Source: Azolla caroliniana (taxonomy: Eukaryota; Polypodiophyta). From it: 64,000 nucleotides of DNA. Under the pieces are notes generated by a model. It was not told the origin of the DNA and did not search any database. It saw only the letters and a list, made by a program, of their open reading frames with translations. The DNA lies in contig JBHGNT010000014.1 in NCBI GenBank assembly GCA_043228905.1, positions 13,578,001 through 13,642,000 on the forward strand, given 5' to 3'. A program made the translations under genes and the position numbers. How positions within the stretch are numbered: position 1 is the first letter of the stretch; every line of letters begins with the position of its first letter. Positions 18,628 through 30,000 of this stretch are shown in pieces.

Positions 18628-18846
18628 ACTATTATCTCCATATGGCCTTTTGCATTTTGTCCCCCCTCTCATTGCTCGAGAACCCATTTGAAACATTCTT
18701 TTGAAACCTACCAAATGCTTGATTCGAAATCTTAACACTATTATCTCTATATGGCCTTTTGTATTTTGTCCCCCCCTCTTAATGCTTGAGAACCCATTTG
18801 AAACATTCTTTCGAAACCTGCCAAATGCTTGACTTGAAATCTTAAC
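18628..18846. repeat. 109-bp tandem duplication
   Basis: Two head-to-tail units (18628-18736 and 18737-18846), each starting ACTATTATCTC and ending GAAATCTTAAC, with a handful of substitutions. No coding content. Confidence 0.93.
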
Positions 18847-18949
18847 GAATGTTTTGTTGTCGTAGTGAGCATTTTAATTAACGTTAAACAAATAAAAAGG
18901 AGAAAATAAGGAACAAAGGGTGTTAGACCACTTGATCACCCCCTAACAA

Positions 18950-20420
18950 AGATATAGATCCAGTCCCCCGTCGATACCATATGATCGAGTTCAGGCTTAT
19001 TGTACCTTGGGTTTGAAGGAGGAACACATAGATGTAACTAGAGCTTTGCGACACTATTAGAGTCTCTATATAATCAACTCTCCCTTCATGAGGGTACATT
19101 AGGCTCAAACCTTTGGTCCTTAGTTGTTTCACACTTAGAATACTTTGTGGAGGTGGACAAGTCATGAAACACTCAAAAAGTTATCTCCCACCAGTAGGAT
19201 TGAGAATAACTCATAAGGACTATGTCTCGTTGATATATGCTTGGAGCTATCATGAGGAAACTCCAAAATAGGAAGATACTATTCCCATTCTTTAGGTTTA
19301 TTGGTGACACACACTTCAAGCATATCCGTAATGATTTGATCAACACATTCTATTTGTCCATTAGATCGAGGATGGTTTTTGGAACTCGTGCTCAAAGTAG
19401 TTTCTAGTTTTTTAAAGCCTTGCATGTAGAAATCACTAGTAAACATAGGATCTCTATCACCCACTATATTTATTGGTAACTTATAAAATTGGAATAACTC
19501 ATCAACAAATTTGTAAGAAAGTCTTGAGTTGTCACTGTAGTTTCCATTGCAATGAATCTAGCAAATTTTGTTAATCTATCAATAACCACACAAATGGCAT
19601 CATGACCTTTCTAAGTATGTGGGAAACTAACAAGGAAATCCATCGATATACTTTCGCATTTGTTATTAAGAATATCCAAAGAATGTAAAATACCTACAAC
19701 CTTAAGTTGTTGAGTCTTGTTTACTAGAGGTGTCGTGTCATTAACATAATATTCTACGTCAAGATGCACTTTAGGCTAAAACCCTTATTTCTGAAATATC
19801 CACATGTAGCTATTTTTGGTGTGTTATGTTTACCAACAAATTGTGACAGATTAGGCATAGAAGCCAAGGATTTAATTATGGTTCTTCTTTGATGTATGAC
19901 CATGACAAAATAAAATTTCTAATATTGCTTTCTCAAGATTGGTAGGATCCTTATCATGGACTGACTTGTGATAATCAGAGTTAGGAGTAAAAGACATAAT
20001 CATTGAGGGAAGAAAATTTCCAGTTGGAAAGATTAAGTAGGTGTTGTGCTACTTTAGTCTTATAAGGAGGAAGTTGGAAAAACTATTTCTTAGATACATC
20101 AACAAGTCCTCCCATGCATTGAGCAATTTTTGTCCATTGTGAATCCCATGCCACATAACCGATAGCTTTATTATGTCATAGCTTACGGTTGACATAGGAA
20201 ATCTTGGTATGATCGGGCTTGAAGTAGAGCTCAAAATGAGACTCCCAACGACCACGCCATCTGTGAATAGTTTCTTTGGTTCTTTCCTTCTTATAACCCA
20301 TGTAAGATTTCATGAAAAAGGACGATTCACCTATGGTTTTCTTTCATGAAAGAACTCACGTACATATCAGGCACATGAGGCTCAAGAGCTACGTGAGATT
20401 TTCGAAGCTAAAAAAGCTCA
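18950..20420 (-). mobile_element. Decayed, internally deleted Ty3/gypsy remnant
   Basis: On the minus strand, 19464-19279 reads as an integrase core fragment (GDRDPMFTS... then HPRSNGQIECV), the segment between the second Asp and the Glu of the DDE triad. Upstream on the same strand (about 20280-20060), a gag-like stretch with the pattern WESHFELYF is seen. Stops and frame breaks lie throughout, and protease, RT and RNase H are missing between the two, so this is an old, internally deleted copy. The boundaries are approximate and no LTR was identified. Confidence 0.75.
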
Positions 20421-21569
20421 ATCAAGGTGGAATTGAGGATATATTGTATTTGTTGCACCATTGGTAGTAGTTGGTGTGTTGGTTTGCACCATTGGTGGAA
20501 TGGCATATGACTTATCTATATCATTGTTTTGCGCTATTGAGATGTCTTAACAAACAATTGGTAACATCTAGAGAACCATGCTTATAAAAAATAATATTTT
20601 TGGATAAACCTTGACAAGTATTTGATGAAGATTGATAGAGAAAAAAAACGAGTACAGAAGAAGGGAGAAGAGAACTTCAATTTTACTAATACAATGAGAA
20701 TACAAACTTTTTACATCATAAATACAACCACAAACTAAATAAGTAATATCACCCTATTCCATAATGTTCACTGTTTCTTCTCATCCTTCCAACTAAGACT
20801 CTTCTAGTCTAACTTCTTCGAAATCCAATCTTCTTCTTCCTCTTCTTCTTCTAAGTATCCTTGAGGTTATGTAAGGCGCTCAAGAGTTTCATGAATATAT
20901 CCTAAACACAAACATCGTTATCCTTTTTTGACACAGACTTACTATGGTTTATCACGATTTCTTCTATGTAGCTCCAATTTCCACATGCAAGATATTGTTG
21001 GAAATCTTGTGTCAGTAGCTTTTAAGTAATTTTTTCTTTCTCAACTTGGATGTTGGATATTGGATGAAGAAGTTTATGAGCTTTTTTTTCTAATTGAATC
21101 TTCTTATCCATGACATTTTTTTTTTTCTTTTTTACTTTTTTGAAAAATGCATTTATCTTTATCCATTTGAGTTTCTTCGTTCTTCGATTGTTATGATGCT
21201 TGATTCCTCAATATTAACCTTTATTCTTGATTGCCCGAATTTCCAACGTATTTGCAACAATCTTTCCTTTAGAACAAAAACTGACTTCACAGTATCATTC
21301 AATGAAAAAATCTCATGTTTGTACCCCTAATGGGCGTGTGAAGAAATGTTTCAAGAATAAGGACATTATGGTAAACATTAAGGTTTTTGTTTTCTAGAAA
21401 AATACGACTTCGCTAACATTAAGGTAATTTAAGTTTTTTTTTTTTTCAAAAAAAATAATCCTTCCATTAGTTATAAAATTTTGCATATGAGATTAATATA
21501 TACAAATCCCTGTAGGGACGCGATAGGTCCATCTTATGTGGATGCCCACCGACTCAATAAAGGGGGAGG
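20421..21569. other. Intergenic, nothing recognised
   Basis: AT-rich DNA with poly-T/poly-A runs and CTT-rich patches. No coding exon, RNA gene or repeat I can name. Confidence 0.45.
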
Positions 21570-22115
21570 TCAACCATTGCTAGATGAAGGCTAGTCGTCG
21601 TCTTTCAACTCCATTGGAGTCGCCCTTGAGGCCATCATATTGGCTTTTTAGAGTGGCTACAACTTCACTCCATATCTCTTGCATTAACACTATTGGTTGC
21701 GCGGTTTGGTTGGAGAAGACCCGTCTACACCGTTGTTTCCATAGAGTCCAAACATAAAGTTCTTTTGGTCTGGAAAATTGCAGTTCAGTATTACATTGGG
21801 CTGGCCAATTCCAACACAACTTGAGATTTGGCATTGATAGGAGTTAAGTGGACATTGTCGATGGTGGAGTAAAAAACCTCTTGTGCTTTTATCACCACAA
21901 CCATCCGCTCCTGATGCTCGTATTGTCAATTGGGGCATGCCACGATAGCCAACATATATTTCCCCACTTAATTAAGCCTTGCACTTGGCATAATTGCAAT
22001 AAGCGGCCAACCCCCTACCATATTCGATGGGACTCTGGGCAGTCCCACAAAGCGTGTCAGATTGATTCTATTGCATTTGGGCACGCTACATAATCAAGAG
22101 AACTAAGGTTCCCAC
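21570..22115 (-). mobile_element. LINE 3' fragment (ORF2 C-terminal zinc finger and tail)
   Basis: Read on the minus strand from about 22110, the frame resembles the zf-RVT end of plant L1-type ORF2: a cysteine/histidine pattern with HALWDCPESHRIW, then VWTLWKQRCRRVF and IWSEVVATLKSQYD. Frameshifts and stops break it, so it is a dead 5'-truncated copy. It shares this tail pattern with the plus-strand fragment near 39.8-40.1 kb, suggesting the same LINE lineage. Confidence 0.75.
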
Positions 22116-24175
22116 GCTGCCATGCACCAACCGGTAGTGACCTATGTATTAATAGCCATTGGAAGGTGGTATTTTAAGTTTTAACAACCATGGGAGAGAC
22201 ATAAAAAAATGTTAGTTCCTTATCTCTATATTGAATGACGATGGAGGCTTCCAAAGGCTCAACCATAGTTGTCTACCATAAGGCATTATCTAGGCAACTA
22301 GACTATAACAATAAAATGTAAGCAATATGCCTAGTTTGGTGGTTTGTCTCTTTAAGTTCAACTCGAGGACCCCCAATTGCACATTTTTAAAAAATGCAAG
22401 AGAATGCCGATGTATAGAAAAGACATCTCAATGTTTAGTATTTCTCTCATCCTCAGTGGGTTGATCGCGTGTGGGACTCATGTAATTAGCGACCAAAGTC
22501 TTAGATAAGTTGGGGTGTTTATTTATGTCATCCTAGTGCAACTTGTTGTCCTTTAAATTTTATTTTTGGGTCTTGAACATATATGTAGATATAGATATCT
22601 ATATCCGACCCAATCCAATGGTGTTGTGTGAATAGGTGAGCCTACATGTATATACACGTAAGTTTTCTATGTTTAGAATTATATGCATATTTATATATAG
22701 AGATATATGGATATTTCATATCCTACGTAAAAAAAACACACTTGATATATTCGATTGTGAAAAAGAAAAGCACACCTAATATCCAAGCTGGAAAAAAAAT
22801 CGTAATCGATATCCAAACAAGGAAAACAAAAAGCATACCCAATATCCTCATCAAGAAAAAAGTATACCCATTTTCAACGAGGAAAGGAAGTCCCCATAAA
22901 TCTATATATAGTGATAAATTTAAAAATAAAATAAACGACATCTTATGGCAACAGTAACATATTCCACAAGTATCATTGAGGGTTTAAGGTTTAGCATTTG
23001 TTTTAACTATATTTCCAATGGCATATTGTCATCCTTGACAATTTCTCTTTACCTTGTCAAGAATGTGTTGTATCATGTATGTACACCATTTCTATCGATG
23101 ACATGAATTGATTGAATGTAGATGTCTCTAGACATGAATTGAAGGCCATTCCAACAATCCATATAGAATCAATATAACTAGTTAAAAAGGAGAAATAAGC
23201 TACTTTGGTCAAGGAAATGTTGGCATACTAATCGTTTGTAGAGTTAGAGAACTACACGTAAGTTGTTAAGCATACACATGGGGGAAGTTAAATTCAAATG
23301 AATGCTATTGTGAAGCTATATCCAATGAGGAGTCAAGGACAAAAGAACAAATGCATAATGTGCCTTAGTTTAGATATGTCATGGATAATACTTACTAGTT
23401 TTGACTTAAAAGAGGAGTCTGCCTAGACTTTGATCGGAAAGGTAATAGTTGTTGGTAATTCTTCAACATTTCCATTGCTTATCATAATTACATATGATGA
23501 AGAGATTGCATCAAAGTTATCACCAAACTCGGTGAACAATCCTTACTATATTGGTCATACACACCACATGTTATTTACAAGGATAAGTTATTGCACATTT
23601 TCTAGAAAATATTTGCAATTGAACCTTATTCAAATCATAGGATGGCTATCTTCTTTAAGTCCCTTGGTAAATATGATTAATAAGAATGGTGATTTTAGCG
23701 AGTTATATTTATAAAGATTTTCACAATTTAATACCATACCACTCCCAAAACAGCATAAACTATCTTTAGATATTTACTTTCAATCATGCTTGTTGATTGA
23801 GATCCATGCTTAAATAAATATCCTAAGCATCACAGATTTTGCTTGCATAACCTAGTAGAGTTGTCTAATATGAATGGAGATGCTTTTCGGGCATTGTATT
23901 TTTTGCTATATTAATCAGCACTTTTACATTGACCTCTCTTGATTCATCAACTTTGCTCCTGAATATTATTCAATATGTTCCCAAAAAAATGTTAAAAATA
24001 TTCCATGTCCATGAACTAATGACCACACATTATGGGCACAACACACTATGATGTAGTCAGACCTATTGACAAAATGTGTACCTACCACTGTGAAAGATTT
24101 ATACAAAATCCTTTACTTGTGATATCTTCTTTGATGATTCTTGCCTTTAATGTTGGATGCTTGAACTTTCCAAAT
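22116..24175. other. Intergenic, nothing recognised
   Basis: AT-rich sequence with short open frames and no family signal. No gene or structured RNA supported. Confidence 0.45.
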
Positions 24176-26010
24176 TTACCTTTTCTTTCTAGAATTCGTT
24201 GATGTTTTCCTACTTGATTGATTCCTGGTCGATTCTTTGCTACTTGATTCCTTTGTGGTCAATTCTTCGCTAGTCAATTCTGTGTTAGTTGATTCTTTGG
24301 TTGCCTCGCCTTTCTTCAAGAAGCCGTCCAAATTTATGCACCCACCCACAGCACAAAGCATGGCTAAGGTGAACATGGGTAAAGCAAAGACATCACTGTC
24401 CTTTCCACCCAGAGTATAGATGTACCAGAGCACTATCACCATTCCACATGCACTAACCAACATCATGCCAAGGATAGCGAAAAATGTCCCGATAATGCAT
24501 AAGTAGCAACCGATTTCAAGACCAAATTCAGACATAGACTTTTGTAGATGACCTTTGTTAGCCATGTTTGCATCCTTCAAGACATTGCTCCAATTAGGGA
24601 ATGCAAAAGGTTCATTGTCTGCAACAATAGCTTCGATCTTCGAAAATGCTAATCCTGGATAAAGGAGGGTCTTGACAATGGCTTCCGGAGCTCCATTAGC
24701 GAGAAGACTAGCGGCGACAACCTCTACCGGACTTGAGCACATCCCTTTATGGCAAGGAACACTGCAAGAGGAAGGGAATTGTAAAGAAAAAAAAAAGCGT
24801 TAGTTAAATCGTCAACCGATTACATTTCAACTAGAATATTCAACCGCCAACCACTAAAGAAAGAATAACGATACAAACAAGTGACCAAAAAACATATTAT
24901 ATAGACTCTAAATGAGAATCAATGCTTTCGAGCATTGCCTCCGAGAAAAACAATACCAACCCTTTTAATTAAGTGACACTCTCAGCCAATTCAGATCATT
25001 ATTCAAGCTGGGGAATGAACATGCAACCATCAATGTGATGCATGTACCTCACCACATTGTCGCATTCTGCAATAATTCATAGTGACAAGCTCTCTTTGAG
25101 AAAATTCAGTCTAATATCTTTGAAGAAGCTATTTGCATAGTTTTAAATGAAATATCATAGCCATTGGCACTCTCATCATTCTGCAATATTCATACTGACA
25201 AGCTCTCTTTGCGAAAATTCATTCTAATATCTTTGAAGAAGCTATTGCATAGTTTTAAACCAAATATCATAGCCATCGGCACACTCATAATTTGGGAATT
25301 ATAGTTGACCGAACATTTTCCCCATATATGATTTCACCCTGATTACATCTTAAATAGAAAGTTTTCGCTTGTAGGAACGGCATAATACAACATATATAAG
25401 GTTCATTCCATGTGCATTTTCCAAATAGATTTGACTCATCACATGCATTAAGATTTTCTTGCATCATTTCAACATGATAGATAGCATCCAAAAGAGAAGT
25501 TTTGATGTGTATGAAGGGATGATACAACCTATGAGTCATTCCATCTGCACTTATCAATAAATCGTCGATCCAACACACAAGAAAACCACAAAATCATGAA
25601 TTCAGAATCATTTTTCGACCTCGATTTTATTGTGATTGTGTCTAAGAAAGAGGATTTAGACTGCACAATGGAAATAATATAGCATATACATCTCTACCAG
25701 ACATAGGAAACTGGAAATTCAGAAAAACAAATTCCAACATAGTTCTCCCCCCCCCCCTCAGATCGCACCAAAAAATAGAATGTGTTATCTTTTCAAAAAT
25801 GATCAAAAGCTGATGAGGATTTCCGAGCCAGAAGACCTGCAAAAAGAAGAGGAAGAAGAAGAAGAAGAGGAAGAAGAAGAAGAAGAGGAAGAGGATGAAT
25901 GCTGTTACTGACCTGAAGATAGGGAAAGAGAAGAAGATGACGAGGACGTAGAATTGAGAAGCCCGTTGGCTCCATCCTCCGAAGGTCTGATTTGATCTCA
26001 CCCCGGCCAT
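24176..26010 (-). CDS. Uncharacterised plant membrane protein (2 exons, 227 aa)
   Basis: Two exons on the minus strand: 26010-25913 and 24761-24176. They total 684 nt, with an AG|T serine codon across the junction. The join is supported by a consensus donor (CAG|GTCAGT) and a pyrimidine-rich acceptor (TTGCAG). The N-terminus (MAGVRSNQTFGGW...) leads into a hydrophobic segment ending FFSFPIF, a likely signal anchor. Next come a Cys pair in PCHKGMCSSPVEV, an amphipathic region containing VKTLLYPGLAFSKIE, two strongly hydrophobic segments (residues roughly 125-155 and 165-185) and a charged Ser/Thr/Glu/Lys-rich tail with repeated KES motifs ending RKKR. The pattern resembles a small unnamed family of plant proteins I recall only loosely, so no function is claimed. 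The intron holds a tandem duplication and a GAA-rich microsatellite. Confidence 0.72.
25063..25289. repeat. 114-bp tandem duplication in the membrane-protein intron
   Basis: Two units (25063-25176 and 25177-25289), both starting CATTCTGCAAT and containing GACAAGCTCTCTTTG and TAATATCTTTGAAGAAGCTA. They are separated by a few substitutions and small indels. Confidence 0.92.
25845..25900. repeat. GAA/GAG-rich microsatellite
   Basis: Imperfect GAAGAAGAGG run inside the single intron of the minus-strand membrane-protein gene, next to its exon 1 donor. On the coding strand it is a pyrimidine tract. Confidence 0.85.
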
Positions 26011-26024
26011 AGACACTGTTCTGC

Positions 26025-26092
26025 CCTACTCTGTTCTGTTCTGTTCTGCTCTGCTCTGCTCTGTTCTGCCCTACTCTGTTCTGAAGTCAACA
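26025..26092. repeat. (TCTGT/TCTGC)n pentanucleotide repeat
   Basis: About a dozen imperfect TCTGT, TCTGC and CCTAC units immediately upstream of the membrane-protein start codon, possibly in its 5' UTR or promoter. Confidence 0.9.
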
Positions 26093-27061
26093 AAAATAAG
26101 TTATAAGTTATAACATACATACATATTAGTGATATTACACACAAATATACATACATATGTACATACTGATTAGTGGTGGCCATATGTTTTAAATTTTAAT
26201 GAACAAATATGTAAGAGTGAAGTCAATTGTGGTGTATGGGTAGGGATGGGCACCCACATGAGAGATTGGGGCTCTTCACACGCACGATCTTGCGCACATC
26301 CACTACTACATCTACAACGTCCAAGGAATCGAAAATCAATGCTTTACGGGACCCACCCATCATAAGTCAAAAAGAGCCCCCTCCCCCTTTGTCCCGATGA
26401 GATCTAACCAAGTCTTCGGAAAACGTCATTGACACATGACACTAGATTTATACATTCATTGAACATTGATCGCCTAACGTGTGAGAAAGTAAAGCTTAGA
26501 ACACTAGATCGACATTCGGATGACATGCCCGCCTAATCGAATGAAGCATATGCAATGATTGGAAAACCCGATCCCTAAGCATGATTTGCAAGTGTATAGC
26601 CATGGTGCCATGCCGATCCATCATTGGCCAGGCACTATATGTATGTATGTGTTATCAGTCATTTTCTAACATTAGCTTGAGTTCCACGATCAGAATTTAA
26701 AATCCCCTTAAGCTTGACGCTTGATCCAGAAGAAGAAGAAGAAGAAGAAGCAATTGAAAGCAATTGTGAAGGGAGGGGCAAGCGGAGGAAAAGAGCATTC
26801 CATCGACATGATTGCCCAGAGAAGCAAACTGATGGAAAAAAGGAAACGTTTTATATAACATATATGGATCCATGGATTGAAGAGGCGCATTTCAAGCAAG
26901 CTAAGGAAATTCCCATCTGATCTTATGGATTGAAGCGGCGCATTTCAAGGAAGCTAAGCAAATTTCCCATCTGATCTATGAATTTAAGAGCAACATTTCA
27001 AGCAAGCTAAGCAAAACCCATCTCGCAGAACAATTCAGCAGATACTTCCAGATCGAACCAT
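26093..27061. other. Divergent intergenic region between membrane-protein and ENGase genes
   Basis: This is the shared upstream region of two divergently oriented genes. It has a (GAA)n run near 26730. A 40-45 bp motif with CATTTCAAG(C/G)(A/G)AGCTAAG recurs about three times between 26885 and 27015, just before the ENGase start, probably in its 5' UTR. Confidence 0.55.
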
Positions 27062-30000
27062 ATGTCTCTACCCATCTCCTACCCTCTGAAAACGCTAGAT
27101 GACCTAGAGAATCGTTCATACTTCGATGCTTTCCATTTCCCATACAATAAGAGCAGTGTGCCTCTTTCTAGTTATGCTGTGGGGAATCGACCAAGATTGC
27201 TTGTGTGCCATGACATGAAAGATGGGTACCTAGAGGATAAATGGATTCAGGGGAGCAACAAAGACGACATCTATGCTATTTGGCATTGGCATCTTATTGA
27301 TATATTTGTATACTTCTCGCACTCACTCGTCACTCTGCCCCCTCCTTGTTGGACCAATGCAGCCCACAAACACGGTGTTCAGGTGATCTCATTGTCTCTC
27401 ACTCTTTGGTTTTGTATGTATTTGAGGATTTACATGCCACCTATGCAAGTGTCCATCTTTCTATTCTGTGAGAGACAGTGAACTAATGCACAAAGACGGT
27501 GTACACGGACAAGTTCGTAGTCCCTTCCTCTTTGTTCTGTGTTGAGAATTGATTGATCGCATGCCACCTGTGCATGTTACATCGTGTGTTCCATTCATCA
27601 AACTCCTCTCTAAATATGGTTTGTGCAGTGTGTTACTGGACCACTGCCAGCACTCGGTTTTGGTAATGTCTCAAGATGTAACCCTACATAGAACAATGCT
27701 ATTGAAATATTGTGAATTGTTCCAACACGTGAATGCCTTGAGCTGTAGGCTTACTTAACACTACATTAGTTTCTGTGTACCAAAGACGTTATGAATCTCT
27801 GCTCTAATGGGGTTTAGGTTTCTTGTTCCAATATGTTTCCTGATGGGTTGTTTAATCTCTCATCATGGAGACCTACCTAAAAAGGTGAAAGTTGGGTCAA
27901 ATTGCTGGAACAAGGGAACCCATCTCCCTGGTAAGAACAGTGTGAATAAAGATGATACACTAAGGTCCTTATGATAGCATCAAATGAATACCCATAGATC
28001 CGTAAGTATATGTTAGGAGCATGTACATGACTATGCATCTAATATTCCAATAAAGTAAAACATTATAGGTATTGTAGCCATGCTTTTTATTTGCTACTGG
28101 GAGTCAAATCAACAGAAGAAATAGTGAAATCAGCAATTAGGAGGTGCATACAGCTGATCTGCAATTTAGATAGCTAAGATCTGGATATGGGTCACATTGT
28201 CCATACAAAAGTTGCCTGAAATGCATACAAGCTTTCTAATGGGTTCAATTGTTTGGCTCGGGTCCATCGTTGTTGAGCAGACTTTCTACTCTGGGTTATA
28301 TGAACCTACTTCATTTCTTTTTAATAGCATAGTAGAGCTTAAATAGTATACATAGTTTGTTCTCTCCCATTTCTCCTAAACCTTTCCAGCTATCGACATG
28401 TTTCGTGAATGATGTTGCCCAGCATAAGTATCACATGTGTTCTTTGCATTATTCTTTTCATCTGCTTGTCCAGACCAAATTTACAAAATGGACTCATGGT
28501 TAAATTGGTTGGTTTAGGATTTGGTTTGCTTAGCCTTCAAGTTGTGTCCACAGGTATTAGGTACTTTCATTACTGAATGGGATGAAGGATATACTGTGTG
28601 TAAAAGGTTGTTAGAATCGAATGATTCTATCAAAATGTATGCGTCACGGTTATCTGAACTTGCTTCGGTTTTGGGCTTTGATGGATGGCTGGTGAGAGTT
28701 TCAACGTAATATAGTTCAATTTAGCTCTATATTTTTATGGGATAATCTCTAATTTCATAAATAATTTAAGTTTGATATTTATATAGATTTGACTTTTAAT
28801 TTACCTGAATTTTGACTTTGATCTGTGAAATAGATTAACATTGAAAACAAGGTGGATAAGGATGATGTGAATAAGCTCTTGGATTTTGTAAATCTGCTTA
28901 CTTCATACATGCATGAAAGAGTACCTGGTTCAACTGTTATCTGGTATTTCCTATATTGTCCCAACAAATTGTTATCCAATTTTTCATGTTATTGGTGTGC
29001 TCATAAAACAGTTTCTTAGGATTTGGATTTGCCACATAATTGTAACAGGTATGATAGTGTTACCAAGGATGGAGAACTGAAATGGCAGGATTGCTTGAAT
29101 GACCTCAATCATTGTTTCTTTGATCTTTGTGATGGCATATTCACAAACTATACCTGGACGGTTAGATAGTGAACATATGCTTCATATCTCCATACCCTCA
29201 TGTTTTAGGTCCATGTAATAATTATTATTGTTTTAACTTCAACAGAAGAATGATCCTATTGAATCCGCAATAAAAGCTGGTAGCAGGAAGTATGATGTTT
29301 ACATGGGTGTTGATGTTTTTGGAAGAAATACATTTGGAGGTGGTGGTTATCAGGTGTTTGTAATTATACTAGTTTTCTGCTTCTGATACAGTGACAACAG
29401 TTTTCACTGTATAGTTTAAACTTTTTTCGAGAGAGTAACATTAAAAATTTATTGTTATAAAATTTGAATATATACATATTCTTACTCTTTATATTTTAGA
29501 GTAATGTGGCGTTAAAAGCTGCAAGAGATGCTGATGTTTCGGCAGCAATATTTGCTCCTGGTTGGGTTTATGAAACCGATCAAGGGCCTACATTCTCAGC
29601 TGCCCAAAATCGGTAAGTATGTGAGAGCTATAAAAATAAATAAATATAACTGCCTTGTTAAGAAGACATACAACGGAAATGTAACGTAATGATGGGAACC
29701 AACAGAAAAATAACAAAGGAATATTGTGCTAGAAATGTACTCTTGTTGTCAATAATCCCTCGCATTATAGTTGCGCCAGTTATTCCTAGCTTTTTGCATT
29801 GTATTTATTTTTTCTCTGGTAACACATAAATATGTATGTGGTTTTGTCTAATAACCCTTTTTGGTCTCTGTGAACTCTCAGAAGAAAACTTTCTTTCTTT
29901 ATTTCTTTTTGTATTGTATCTTTGGTTATGTTCGACAACACATACAGATACACGTGCACAGGTTTTGTTTTTGACAAATGTGTGTTTGGTAAAAATGAGA

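Noticed and set aside
25642-25912. Continuation of the minus-strand frame past the membrane-protein exon 1
   Set aside because: It is a Phe/Leu run encoded by a GAA microsatellite after a consensus donor site, so it is intron.
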